Shown one piece after another: positions 23,327-35,581 of a stretch of DNA of 64,000 nucleotides (position 1 is the stretch's first letter; the number at the start of each line of letters is the position of its first letter). Location: NCBI GenBank assembly GCA_020747015.1, contig JAGTJM010000021.1:248001-312000 (forward strand), read 5' to 3'. A model generated the notes under the pieces. That model saw only the letters and a list, made by a program, of their open reading frames with translations. It was not told the DNA's origin and did not search any database. The position numbers and the translations under genes are program-made. Source of the stretch: Pyrenochaeta sp. MPI-SDFR-AT-0127 (taxonomy: Eukaryota > Ascomycota > Dothideomycetes > Pleosporales > Cucurbitariaceae).

Positions 23327-26241
23327 CACCTAGCAACATATCTCAAGCTCTAGAGCTTATCATTTCGCTTCTCTCTAATACCCTTTACATTGCTTTTTCA
23401 GCGTCTTACTCGGGTTGGTTGAAAACCCCTACTTTACGGCGTTGGGTGTCTGGAAAACAATGAAGGAAATGAGCATGCCCACAATGAGGCGCTCTTGGCG
23501 ACTGGAGGAAATGGATTTTCAGGACCACATGGCTTTGCTCGGATGCTGGATGCCATGAATCTGATCTTACATGTGTCTTGTTGCGACACTCAACTCAACA
23601 AACTAGCATAATCAAGCCGATCAACACTTGTTTAACTCTTGCACAACAACGTATCCTCTTCAGTCAGGCATTGTTGGCCAAAAGAATCAAAAACTAAACT
23701 TATACCTGACCTCTCCTACCAAGCGGCTCCAAAGCTCAAAGATCTCGCTCACACATAACTCAGCAATTTCATAGAACTACCGCTTGCAAGAGTAGGTGAC
23801 TCTCATCAACTATCAGGCTTTTATCATACTTGTATTACAGATTTCAACTTGAAAATACATATGTCTGTAGGACAATGAAAGTTTATACGAGCTGGAATGC
23901 TTGTCAATGCTTAGCAAGGCCGGTATTTACCCATCCATCAAGCATGGCATTCGTCGCAACGGGATGCTGACTCTGCCGTAGTGATTATCGTGCTATCGTC
24001 ATCTCATAGGATCATCAGCATATGCCTTTGTTTTCCGAAAGTCCCGTGAGCGACATGCGACATCCGGCAACTGCCCAAGCAGGACCCGTGAAATGAGCTA
24101 CGTCTCGCACACGCAGATACGCCATCTTGCATGTCTGAGCACTTGTCTGTAAACAAAAGTACAACGTGCGTACACCATCTCATCAGCCACAAAGACCTGC
24201 GATACACTTTCACATATTGCCACCCATGATATTATTCAGACAATGTAGGATATAGTCACAGCCACTCACGCCATCCGCCGTCTGCGCTTGACCAAGAGTT
24301 GACGTTGAACGTGGTCGGAGTCAACTCCGATATGGTCCTCTTCGCCTTTCAGTGTTAGAAGCGTTCATCTCCGCTCCCTCCACTATTCGCGGCCTAATTT
24401 GCGGGGAGTTGCCTGATGTGCAACCCTACAGTAGGTCCAATATATCAACACCGAACATGGACCGATTTTGAATGCTACGGTCCTCAAAGGTGGTCATGGG
24501 CGCTCTTGGAGCGCAATGACACCTCGCGAAAGGCCTTGCAGATCAAGTACTAAAGCATCCAGCCTCTATGCCGGATTGTATCTCGAGCTGCAAGCACTTC
24601 ATTTCAAGACACCCATTCAATGTCAAATTTGCCGCTATATTTCCGAATAACAAGCGTTTCACTGCAGCCCGCAAAGCATGCACACATACGTCGATATGTT
24701 AGGGCTGACGCAGACGTCTATTTCCGCACGCTCAAATCCGCGACTTGGTCATCAGCAAATGAAATCGACTTTCGGGAAGGAGCAATCCTTCGTGCAATTC
24801 CGATCCAGGATTCTCGGATTAGTCGGCCCGCTCTAAAAGGCAAGTGAGTAGATACACGCGGGGTCCACCGACGGAACCGCTCTGTGAGATTTTACCCCCT
24901 ACGCGCATGTGGCAACTAGAGCATGTCGTTCACGAGATTTTCGGAGAACAACTTACGGTAAGTACAGTGACAAGGCTCAACGCTTCGATGTCTCGTGAAC
25001 GAGCAGCGAGCGGTGTGATGAATGTAGCCAAGCCTGCAGTGTCTCAACTTCACGGACCGAGTACTGTCCTCAAGAAACATGTTGTACCCTAGCACCACCC
25101 CGTTTCCGTTGGGAGCAGAACTGGCAGCGGATGATGACATCTGTGCAGTATCCTACAAAGGAGACCTGGCTCTAACCACGAATAGAGTTTTAATTACCTT
25201 GCACCGTCCACAATAATATGCTTCTACATGAAACACAGTATTATTTCTTAGAGGGAACATATACTAAAAAGACTCCAAACCGCCAGCTGTCAAAGAGTGT
25301 AGATCGTGCTCTTTACAACGAGAGCCGTGATAGGCCTGTTCGTACAACACCTCCCCGACAGGCAGGAAAACAACCCCAAACTCCGAAATCCAACCGCACA
25401 GCCATTCGGGCAACCCCCAGGCAGCACGACTTTCTCCAGTCTATCACCCAATCCGCTCTCCCACAGCTGCACATGCAGCAATCTGAACAGTGCCCCGCTC
25501 CATACCCTTCACCATTGGCCAGGCAATACATATGCATCCTGCAAGCCACAGGGTACCGCCCTGGTTCGTGTATGCAGCCCACCCCCGTTCCAACAACTCA
25601 AATGGGCCCAAGTCAGCAGCGCTCGGATGCGTCAAGCGGCGTGTCAGCACTGCAAGTTGCACAGGGTGTGTGTTAGCTAATCTGAGCTTGGCAAGAGTTA
25701 CTGTTAGCTCAGCATGTCGCTTAGAGAGGGGATGGGTGACGCGTGCAGAGGGGGCGCGTTGTGTCAGAGTTTAACGCGGGATGCCCGATGAACGTGGCCA
25801 ACGCGGGGTTGATGGAGCGGCTGGAAGATGCTGCGAAGCGCTTATTGAGGCCTAGCTATAAGGTCATGGATTTAAAGGCGTTTGTTGGGTTTTGCTTGAC
25901 AAGTTTGTACTACGTCTACGTACTGGACTCGGTTCGAGATGCCAGGTATGGCTTCTACCTTATGCACGATGCCTTACAGAATCCGTCACGAAGTAGGCTC
26001 TGGGCTACAAATTCGGCATGAACCGAACGTCGAACGCCAGGATTCGTTCGACAACTCCACATCTCGCCGTGTGCTTGTCGGCGATTGGATAGGAAATTAT
26101 CTGTCAACAAGGTCGGTACAAGCTCTGCTCGCACCTTCCTCCTGTCTGGATATAAAGCCTTCTGATCTCACGCATGTGCTCGAGAAGTGCGGAATCGCAG
26201 GCAGCCGTGCTGCAGGCTTTGCATAATGACAACACGTCTTC
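23327..26241. other. Gene-poor region of about 2.9 kb
   Basis: I see no supported gene between the bZIP factor and Plp2. A perfect 7-bp inverted repeat with a CGG-N8-CCG core lies at 24315-24330. Open frames such as 25218-25676 (+) and 25313-25582 (-) overlap on opposite strands and lack recognisable features. Confidence 0.5.
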
Positions 26242-27046
26242 TCAATCCCAGTCGCTATCGTCGTCATCTGCAGTTGTCTTGCCTTGCCTTATCGTGCTCG
26301 TGTTGACGTCTTCCTCTTGTTGCTTCCGCTGCAGGCGCGAGTCTCCTTGTCTCACTGCGCCAACATCTACGAGGAGCTTCTCCAGGTGTTGTACATTTGT
26401 CCTCACTCCACCCAACTCCCTCAGCGTCACAATCTGCCTCTTGATGTCTCCATCCCTGTACACCAAGACTGTTGGCGTATTCTTATCCGGATATCCCTCA
26501 ATGCACAGATCCGCCCTCATCTGACAGAACTTAACATCGCCGAACCTCTTGCTCAATTCCCTCCATATCTCGATCAGCACCCTCGATTCTGTGTTTGTGC
26601 CTTGTGACGATGTCAAGAGAACGAACACATGTGCCTTTTGTGACGCCTCAGTGACGTCTTTTGAGTAGTCTGGCTTCTGCAAGTGGTAGACTTGGTTGTA
26701 TATGCTGGCCGCAGTGGTGGTAGAGAGCTCCGCCATGCGCTTTTTGCGATAGGTCTCTAAAAAGTCTTCATCCTCCTCATCTTCAAGTTCGGCTAGTTCA
26801 TCAAGATCTTTCCCTTCCAATCTGTTCTCGTGTGCCAGCCTTCGACCTTCCTCTAATGCTTCTTGGATCATAGGCGTAGGCGACGGTGGCTTCTCCGGTA
26901 TGACACCATGCTTGCGGAGAATGTCATTCCTGTGTGATATTGATCAGTACATGATGTACGAAAGAGGCAAATAAGACTCGGTACCATTCTGTATCTGCGT
27001 TTGGGTCGTCCACAGGGACATTTATAGGCATATCTGGCATCTGCAT
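26242..27046 (-). CDS. PLP2: Phosducin-like protein of the Plp2/PDCL3 group
   Basis: Thioredoxin-fold cofactor of the cytosolic CCT chaperonin in actin and tubulin folding. Essential in budding yeast. Two exons (27046-26985 and 26929-26242) encode 249 residues. The N-terminus carries DPNADTEW-NDILRKHGVIP, the signature of the PDCL2/PDCL3/Plp2 branch, which distinguishes it from the G-beta-gamma-binding phosducin branch. The middle has an acidic coiled region (EDEEDEDFLETYRKKRMAEL). The thioredoxin-like half contains DVKFCQMRADLCIEGYPDKN and TPTVLVYRDGDIK, followed by a terminal acidic tail ending DDDDSDWD. The intron splits the tryptophan codon. The start is the first Met of the short exon. 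Confidence 0.93.
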
Positions 27047-27635
27047 GGCTGCTATTGAGACGAGAGTCGGTCCTTAACAGAGGGTTTGTGCGGATACACG
27101 TTGAAATTTCAAGTTGTCTGGAAATGGGTTGTTAAAATGAAGACGCGCAATGTAGATGTTGGGTGCCTGGGCTTGAGTTCAAAACTTTTGATGCCTACTG
27201 TCAGCCAAGCTACGGACCCTGCAGATCTTGCCCCGCCCCCACCTGCTCGTTTGAGGTCAGATTTCTGCGGAGAGCTCTGACGTATGCGAGCTTGAGAGAT
27301 CCTCGCTTCGACTTTTGATGAAGATATATGCTTTCGAATGTACGAGAGATGATGGTTTCATAGTTGGAGCCTCATTAGCGGCGAAATGCAGCGCTTGTGG
27401 CACATGCAGAAGGGTTTGCTTCATTTTACAGAATACAACATTTTGTGGCAATGAATGGATTTACATCAATTTATCTTCTTCGTCTCTGTACAATTATCTC
27501 ACCTGAAACATATTGAATGTGTTAAACGAAACCCTTGGGTCACATCGTCCTCTCAAACTCATCTTCCTACTCCTTAGCCGATCTCAGTCCATATAAATAT
27601 AGTGACTTTGAGACAGTTGGTGGTTGTTGCCTCAC
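27047..27635. other. Intergenic region, no gene seen
   Basis: Contains the promoter of PLP2 (start at 27046, minus strand) and the 3' flank of the symporter gene. No coding signal is recognised. Short frames of 60-65 codons have no features. Confidence 0.5.
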
Positions 27636-29175
27636 TCAGAAGAATTTTCCCTTCCCTCCGGCCTCAACTCTGTGTTCTAAGACTGCTTCCTGCTCACGTT
27701 CGTCAAATGCGCCTGGCCTGGAGATGTGCTGGGGGATAGGTCGGTCAAAAGCAGTGAAGCGACGACCCTTGACTTTAGCCCAGACAAAGAGGAAGGTAAT
27801 ACGAAGCCCACAGGCACCAAACGCCCAGAGGAGACCACCAAATGGAGCAGCTACGAAGGCGCCTGTATCAAAATCAGTCAGAAGCACATGCATAGGGCTT
27901 GGATGATTATGCTTACCAAAGACACTCCAGTCATTAGCGTACAGGCCACTCTCAAGCAGAAGCAGTTTGCTGGCCAATGTGACATCTCCGTCGTAATAAA
28001 CGAGACCAAACAGGAAGATCGTGAAAATACCTCCCAGTCCTCCGACCACGAAGTCGAATCCTCTGTACCAGTAGAATTTCTCCGACAGTCCAATAACAAG
28101 ACAAGGCACGACCGCAGCGCTTACAAGATCACTGATCAAGAATATCTGCAGGATATCCGGGCTTCTCAAGGCCACGACCACCACGGGGAAGATGAGAGCA
28201 ACGACACATCCTCGAATAATCCAAATATTAAGCTTGTTGCGGAAGAAGTCGTTGGAGCCAGTACTAATCATCGCAGACTGGAACGAGTCAAAGGCGGCGG
28301 TCGAGAGAGACACGGTCATGACGAGAATGACGCCTACGACCCAGGCGGGGAGTTGACCGAGAAGGAGAAAGAGCGACAGAGCACCATTTTCTTGATCACC
28401 GAGTTCATAAGCGCCAGACCAAGCAGCCAACAGACCGGCGAGTCCAATCAAGGTGAGGATTATCAGAACGCCTCCACTAGCAAGCGAGACGCCAATCCAG
28501 AGGTCTTTATCAGTTTTCGAAGCGAATGTGCGCATCCAAAATCCGGAGAGAAAGAAGTCGTTAGTCAAAATGGCAACCGGGAGAATGTAGATAAGCTGCC
28601 ATCCAAGAAGGGAGGGTTTGAGATATCCAGACTGTTCGATGAGGGAGCGATCGATGTCTGTTTCCACGCCGACGGCGATTACGCCCATGATGATTAGGCC
28701 AAGGACCATGGCACCTTGGATGTTGTCTGTTACGAACGAGACTTTAAACCCGCCAAGAGCTGTCATACATACAAATTAGTATAGTCGTTCTAGAAAAGGT
28801 AAAGTTTTAGGCATTTGTTGCACGGCTTACAGGTATAAATAGTCGTAACGGCGCATTCGACAATGACCACTGGTAGACCATTGAGTCCAGTCAGGAGCGT
28901 GACAATCTGTTGCAACGCTGAGAGTTCAGCGACCATGTACAAGAACATGGTGATAAGCGTGCAAACACTCAAAAACAGTCCAGCAACCGCTCCATAGCGC
29001 TGCCTCGTCCATTCCGTCAGGACGAAGCCCTCGGGGCATTTGCGCCTGATAATGGGCCCTAGAGCACCGAAGATCAGAAGGGGCAGTGCTGATGCAAGTG
29101 CGTAGACTAAGATGCCTTGAAGGCCTGCGATGGTTGCGATTTGGGGGTACGTAAAGAGGATACCGGATCCGAGAG
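27636..29175 (-). pseudogene. Sodium:solute symporter family transporter missing its 5' end
   Basis: Membrane transporter of the SSS family (Pfam PF00474 type), of the fungal group related to urea/solute permeases. Three exons read cleanly: 29175-28831, 28759-27917, 27862-27636 (about 470 residues). The first begins LGSGILFTYPQIATIAGLQG and continues through RRKCPEGFVLTEWTRQRYG. The next carry LGGFKVSFVTDNIQGAMVL, LGWQLIYILPVAILTNDFFL, SGFWMRTFASKTDKDLW and many hydrophobic helices. The acceptor at 29176-29177 requires an upstream exon ending in phase 1. Family members have roughly 50-70 further N-terminal residues with the first helix. I could not find an ATG-bearing exon of that kind in the next 600 bases upstream. 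It is either a 5'-truncated relic or has a distant first exon. Nothing in the three exons is broken. Confidence 0.7.
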
Positions 29176-31159
29176 CTGTAAGTTAGAGGGCCTAGGTTAG
29201 CGTTTTCATATTGTACAGGGAATTGTAGGGGGTAAAGTAGCGGCAGCACGTTCCTCACGCAAGTATTATCTTGATCGAGTTCTTACGGTACTTCTCAGCT
29301 TCCCTTTGACTGGACTTCATATCATCAGATCTGAAGATCTGAAGTCCAGCCTCAGTCCGCGCCCGCAGTGTAGCCGCACAGAAAGTCTAATCTCATGATA
29401 TCATCCGGTAGACTACTTGGCAGTAGATGTTGGAATAATCATGAGAACAGTTTCTGTGAGAGATCTCAAATACGAACCTGGAGGATAATCTCTAGACCGA
29501 TGATATGCGCGCGCCCCGCATTACAATCAACATCTTTCAGACATTGATGTCGTGGTTTCGATACTGCCGCTGCTCTTTCACGCGCCGCGAAGCACTGGTG
29601 CACGGGTGCACTCACCCGATGCGATAAAGTTCAGAGCGAGCGGTACGCCTAGGCATCGTCAGTCATCTTTCTTCGCGATTTTGAGGATCTTGCAGCTTGT
29701 GGTTCTGCAAGTTCGGAAACGCCGATGATGTGACATCGGCTTGACGGCTTTCTGACCCTTCTGTGTGCGATTGCTGGACAACCACTCTAGCTTTGATTGT
29801 TTCCTTAGACGCCATGCGATGTAACATCCTAGGATCCTTTGTGGATACATTAGCCCATCAATTCACGCTGGCAAATCCACAGCCTATCTCCCCGACTCCA
29901 CTCACAAGAAAGCTCCATAGGTGAGGTATATGATGGCGTTCGAAGCCTGCGTTGACGGAACACCCATTGTGCCGAATTTACCTATTCAAGATGGTGGTCA
30001 AGGGTGAAATTCCTGAAAGCAAAAATGCAGAGCCACGAGGTCGGGACATGCAGGGTTTAATAAGCCTCGACCAGAAGATTTTGCTTTTGCGTCACCCCGC
30101 GCTGCCTTGGCTGATAAAACCACGATACCCGAAACGGATCTTCTAGTTCTTGCACGATGCCAATCCTGGACTTGAAAAAATGCAAAGACTCAAATTTCAG
30201 AAATCTTCATTTGGTGTATCTCCGGCAGACAATTGTGAAGTTGGAAAGTATCAGTCAGCTTATCATAATCTAACGACTCGCCTTCACAAGTCCTCGGCTC
30301 AAGGCCCTGACCTTGGACGCTAATAATTACCCTTGAGCTCCCGCCGGCAATGTCCGTGGGGGTAACAAACTGCCCATGACTACGTTATTGACATACATCC
30401 TTGCTATGCTGCTACCGTTGTACCTTGCATGCGGAGCAAGCATACGGTACGCACCAAAATGGACAAAAGGTCACAAACAGTTCGCAACTGGGCATGTCGA
30501 AAGTGTATTATAACCACATACACTCAATCTTCAAGCTCATACCAAAATTCAAGCAAATGCATAGAACTTTGATGTTGATGATGATGGTACGAACGGCCAC
30601 TTTTAGAGCATCAAAAACTTGTTGATTCCCCTCATAGACCTATCCTCCTCACCTCCTCACCCGATACTCGTGTTGAACGTGCACCTCCACCAAAGTCTGA
30701 AAATGCCTTCTTAACACTACAGAGTTAGCAGTAGATCTCAACTACATTCAGGCTTCCTTTGTCAGGTGGGGTGTGCGCTGGGTGCAGAGCGCTCAGCTAC
30801 GCGTGGAAAGATAACTCGCATCAATTTGAATGATTTCGTATGGCACAATTCGTACAAAGAATGTCAGTCAGAGCAGTGTTCGTAATGTAGCACACTTTCC
30901 AATCACATAGTCCATGAAGTAGACAGTAATAGCTGCACTTGAACACTGTAGCGTATGAGGAAGATTGGACCTTGAGAATGCCAAGGATTCCCAGATTCAT
31001 ATATTCACAAGAACGCCTGAATCGCTCCATAACGCAGAAAAATGCCGCAAATTGAAGGAGACATCCGCGCCTGTCTAATCCCTTGGCCCATCCCGTGTGA
31101 ACTTGCGGCCAGGATTGATCACGTTGAGAGACGCCACCGCGTCTGCTTTTGAGGTTCCT
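29176..31159. other. Intergenic region of about 2 kb
   Basis: No gene recognised. An imperfect palindrome lies at 29310-29349, just upstream of the truncated symporter. The remainder shows only short frames. No tRNA or transposon signature was seen. Confidence 0.5.
29310..29349. repeat. Inverted repeat upstream of the truncated symporter
   Basis: Two 10-bp perfect arms, CTGGACTTCA at 29310-29319 and TGAAGTCCAG at 29340-29349, flank a 20-bp centre. The centre contains an AGATCT palindrome and overlapping AGATCTGA direct repeats. It could form a hairpin or mark a rearrangement footprint. No longer terminal inverted repeat is apparent. Confidence 0.75.
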
Positions 31160-31741
31160 CTACCACGCGTGTCTGTCCCAGTTGGGATCTGAGGTCGTCA
31201 GTATTCGTCCAAGACAGACCCTGAGTATTCTCTTACCTTGTACAAAGGCTGCTAACACCTTGCTGCCCGTCTGTAACAGCGGATGGCCCACTACGATTTG
31301 TAGGAACCGTTGTAGGCCCTCACGTCTATGCTCGATCACATCGTCCGAAAAGCGATTTGTGAGCACCTTCCCTGGTAGTGGTGGAATTGTGACGCGTGCA
31401 GACTCTCTTTCTAGTATGTCGCGGAAAGCTTCGAATTCGTTGTAACGGCGACGTACCGACGAGGATTTGAGCTTGAAGGCAGGGATGTTGGTGCGCATAA
31501 CTATTTCGTATGTTGTGTACATGCCACGTCCGACGCCTGTACATGATTTAGCAAAGCTCTGAGACTTGTATCTCCAGACTCACCATGTGTCATTGGGTTG
31601 CGGACCTATGCACGCGACAATGTGAGCAAGGCTGCGAACAGGAGGGGTTCAGTAGGCTTGTACCTCGATCTCAAGGAAGTTCTCTGGAGGGCCGTATAGC
31701 TCCTCGAAGGACTGCGAGCGCGCATCGGGCAGCGACTGCAT
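31160..31741 (-). CDS. SNX3: Sorting nexin 3 / Grd19-type PX-domain protein
   Basis: PX-domain protein that binds phosphatidylinositol 3-phosphate on endosomes and works with retromer in recycling to the Golgi. Four exons: 31741-31664, 31605-31584 (22 nt), 31536-31237, 31188-31160. They give 142 residues, close to the usual 140-160 for this family. The start exon reads MQSLPDARSQSFEELYGPPE. After the splices the protein reads IEVRNPMTHGVGRGMYTTYEI and then VRRRYNEFEAFRDILERE with the PX basic motif. PPLPGKVLTNRFSDDVIEHR is the PPxxP-loop region. The C-terminus is FVQDPNWDRHAW. All introns are GT-AG and the phases close, so the 22-nt internal exon is well supported. Confidence 0.95.
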
Positions 31742-33216
31742 CTTTGATATGATTTCGATATGTGGCGCTTCAACGATGAGTCGCGCGAGAGGGGAGGAGA
31801 TCGATGGATGGTGGGGCTATCGCGAGCTGTTGGCCCGAGAGTCTGGCTGGAAATGCACGTGCCCTCAAACGCCTGCATGAACGCCCTCGGAACTTAATTA
31901 TTTGATATTGGCTCTTACTATACACAGCGTGATGTATCTCATCTAATTACTCCAGTCACTATTCACGCCCATGTGTTCTAGTGTGCCTATATCCCATGCA
32001 GTTTACATAACTCAGCGCTCATCGATAAATTTCGTTGGATCGAAGCTTATGTTTGACTGGACTATGCTTCTTGCATATACGAGTATTTCAAGTGGCACAG
32101 CAAGAGCATGATTTATCAACATGTGTCTTCAGTGGTTTGCTCTTCCGAGCTTGGACGCAATCGGTTCCTGTCTTCTTCTCGCGACCATAGGCTAATGCAT
32201 CCCTGTCCAAAACATCCACCGATCTGTTTCTCATCTATCTTCAGTTTCGGGACCTTCCTCCTTCGACAAAGCCACTCCCTGTACAAATCTCAAACATCTT
32301 CGAATTGGACCTATTTGTTTCATTACTAGCTTGATTATTTGAGCGAAGTTCTCATATGCCTCGATATGTAGGGATGCATTGTGACCTGCTGAAACTTGAT
32401 TCGGTTCGAGGCTTCCACTGTGGCTTCGTTTTGGCTCTGCTATGCACCCTCCGGGTCTCCAGCGTCGACGCTAAATCTAAGTTTACTAGGCGTGTGTATA
32501 TAGAATTTTAACGTGACAGCCTATCTACTGTAGCCCAATGTTGAAGAGCCTATTTTCTACAATAGTCCTGACAGGGCTGGTGCTGTATGTCATCGAGCGT
32601 ACATACATACGAGCATTAGTGCAAAGTACACCGGTCCGCGCAAGCAGATTCTGAAGATCCAACACTCGATGTTAAAGTCGGACATATCAGTCCGGAAATA
32701 CGTTGGGCCAGGTGCAATAGGACTCCGTACCTGCCGGAAAACATAGAGTTACGTCATTGTATCTCGCTAAACGACAGACCACTCTCACACTTCCCCGAAC
32801 CGAATCTGCGCCACAGCTGAGATGCGTCTCCAACGAATCAGATAAGAATATAGATGGTTCTGCCGGGGCTCTGTCTTGACCGACGAACCGAGGGTGCAGT
32901 AGTATCGGAGCTCCAACGTATGGGGCACGCGACACGGAGTTTTCGTTCACCCAAAAGGTGCTTAAACCCGGAACATGCTTCACCTCTCTTTCTGAGGCGA
33001 AGTTCGCCGCGAGAGACGTCGTGCTTATATTTGCTGTCCTGCATCGCTTTTTTTGTGCCCTGACACATATCATGCATCAAGCTGCTGTCAAGTTCAATAC
33101 TCTCTGGTAGGGCTACGTTATCCCAGGGTGAATCGATTGGTCTTGCTCCGATTATCTAATTACTCACAATCCGTTGTGTTATCTTCCCAGACGCTTTTGG
33201 TCTCTATCAATCATTC
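31742..33216. other. Intergenic region, no gene seen
   Basis: Divergent spacer between SNX3 and the MFS gene, so it holds both promoters. Open frames around 32687-33073 overlap on both strands without features. I see no RNA gene. Confidence 0.5.
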
Positions 33217-35196
33217 ATGGAGAACACTAGCCAGCCGCGCCCTCGAAGGCCATCCGGAAGTCGTTCGCGGTCTCGCCCACGGCAGTCCGATGGCCCACCA
33301 CTACACCGACTACTCTCAAGCCAATTTCCGGATGATCATTCCGTTTACCATTATGAAGATGGCGAAGGATTACATGTTAATGTAGAGTCAAGCTCATTGC
33401 ACAAGACCGAGACTGAGCGAAGAGGCTCGAAAGCATCTAGCAGTGGAGATGATGACAGTCTCAATGACGTAGACGAAAAAGAAGAAAGGTTACATACGAA
33501 GGATGAGATTGTGAACCAAGATGAAAAGACATACGAAGAGATAAGAGGCGGTATTCCGTACGAGCACGATGTCGAAGCGCCGCCTCAACTAGAGAAAAAA
33601 AAGTCATCCAAACCCGTCAATGACCCAAATCTTGTGAGTACTTCAACTTTGGTATTTACTAAGCGATGTTTCTGCTCACACCTGATAGGTGACATGGGAC
33701 TCAGCCGACGATCCAGCAAATCCAAAAAATTGGTGAGAAATCTGAATACACCTTGTCCATGAGAAAGCCACTGACGTTTGCCTCGTATGTGTAGGTCGAT
33801 GAAGCGAAAGTGGGCGGCAACCTTTATCGTATCTTCCTTCACACTCGTCTCACCCATCTCATCTAGCATGATCGCGCCAGCTTTGACATCAATTAGCGCC
33901 GAGTTCAACATCACGAGCGAGGTCGAAGCTTCGTTGACGTTGTCCATCTTCGTGTTAGCGTACGCTATTGGACCACTGTTTCTAGGGCCTCTTTCTGAGA
34001 TCTACGGAAGGGTCATAGTTTTGCAGTTGTCCAATCTTTTCTATCTGGCTTGGAACCTAGGCTGCGGATTTGCTCAGAGTTCAGGCCAACTTATGGTGTT
34101 CCGATTTCTCAGTGGTTTAGGTGGGTCGGCACCGTTGGCCATTGGTGGCGTAAGTATACAAGACATATTCTACGATACCGTTTGGCTCTAACCGCGATAA
34201 CAGGGCGTACTTAGTGATTGCTTCTTTCCAGAACAACGTGGTAGAGCAATATCAATCTACAGTCTCGCACCATTGCTAGGACCAGCCATTGGCCCTATCG
34301 CTGGTGGCTTTATTTCCGAGAATACCACCTGGCGATGGTGCTTTTACTCTACCACCATTTTCACTGCTATAGTGCAATGTTTTGGTGTATTTTTCCTACA
34401 AGAAACCTATACTCCTAAGCTCTTGGAGTGGAAGCGCGATAAGTTACGCAAGGAGACTGGTAACATGGAGCTCCATACCGAATTCGATAGTCCCGACCGA
34501 ACACTTATGACAACAATCAAGATAGCGATGAAGAGGCCTTTCAAGTTGCTGGGTACGCAACCAATCGTGCAAGTACTCGCTTGCTACATGGCCTATCTGT
34601 ATGGTCTGATGTACCTTATGCTCTCAACCTTCCCTATGCTCTGGGAGAAAACTTACGGCATGAGCATTGGCATTGGATCACTCAACTTCATCAGCATGGG
34701 CCTTGGATTCTTCCTTGGGACACAAATTACTGCACCTCTTAACGATGCATTGTACCGCCGTCTTAAGAAGCGAAACAACGGCGTTGGGAAACCAGAGTTC
34801 CGTGTTCCTCTAATGATTCCCGCTAGTCTTCTCGTACCTGTTGGCTTGTTTTGGTATGGATGGAGCGCCCAGCATCACCTACATTGGATCATGCCGAACA
34901 TTGGAGCGTGTCTTTTCTGTGCAGGAACTATTGTTGGGTTCCAGTGCATTCAGACGTATCTTGTTGATTCATATACCAGATATGCTGCGAGTGCAATCGC
35001 GGCGGCAACAGTCTTGAGATCGCTGGCTGGTTTTGGATTTCCTCTCTTTGCGCCAGCAATGTATGGAGCCTTGGATTTCGGATGGGGCAATAGCTTGCTC
35101 GGATTTGTTGCACTAGGGCTAGGCATTCCCGCACCTTTTATGCTGTGGAAGTATGGTGAGAAGCTCAGAGGAAAGAGTGCATTTGCTGCGGGATAG
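33217..35196 (+). CDS. MFS transporter, DHA1-like (drug:H+ antiporter family)
   Basis: Polytopic plasma-membrane exporter of the major facilitator superfamily. Four exons (33217-33633, 33689-33732, 33795-34149, 34204-35196) encode 602 residues. A long hydrophilic N-terminal tail of about 150 residues, rich in Ser, Glu and Asp, precedes the conserved NDPNL-VTWDSADDPANPKNW lead-in to the first helix. Motif A appears as LGPLSEIYGRVIVL, and the antiporter motif C region LAPLLGPAIGPIAGGFI is clear. Twelve hydrophobic segments are apparent. The middle loop reads ETYTPKLLEWKRDKLRKETG, typical of the fungal DHA1 group related to polyamine/drug exporters. The substrate cannot be told. The second exon is only 44 nt. 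Confidence 0.92.
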
Positions 35197-35581
35197 AAAG
35201 GAAAGAATCGCTTATCTCTGCTGTAAATAGTATCTCCATGACTGCTTTCCACAAAATAATATCGCCAATGTACATTGCCTTCTGCTTGTCAAGAAACATG
35301 AGCATTACTGTGCAACACATGTTACTAATTTGTATATTCAAAAAATCGTGCAGCATAATAACAGACTTTCCACCCCTTCTGATCCAAATCTGAGCGCAAA
35401 TGGCAAGACAGCAAGGTGGACAGGTGTCGAAGATCAGCCACTTCGATGAATTCATGAGGGTCATTCGAGGTTGGCCCAAGCGCGACCTCGATCTCGAATG
35501 TTCAGAAAAGTCACCCACGACATGATACCGTCGCAACACATCGCTACCACGCATCTGACCCTCCCAATTAGGTCGTCCAAC
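35197..35581. other. Short intergenic region before SCO1
   Basis: Contains the MFS 3' flank and the SCO1 promoter. An in-frame upstream Met at 35471 would extend Sco1 by 37 residues, which I consider less likely than the start at 35582. Confidence 0.45.

Noticed and set aside
26242..27046. Plp2 as a G-beta-gamma phosducin partner of the nearby G-gamma subunit
   Set aside because: The DPNADTEW-NDILRK signature places it in the PDCL3/Plp2 group, which works with CCT. Nearness to the gamma gene is likely chance.
32402..32411. GGTTCGAGGC as a tRNA B-box
   Set aside because: No A-box or foldable cloverleaf precedes it at the proper distance.
35471..35581. Sco1 start 37 residues upstream
   Set aside because: The added segment lacks features of a presequence, and the start at 35582 already gives an Arg/Ser-rich targeting region.
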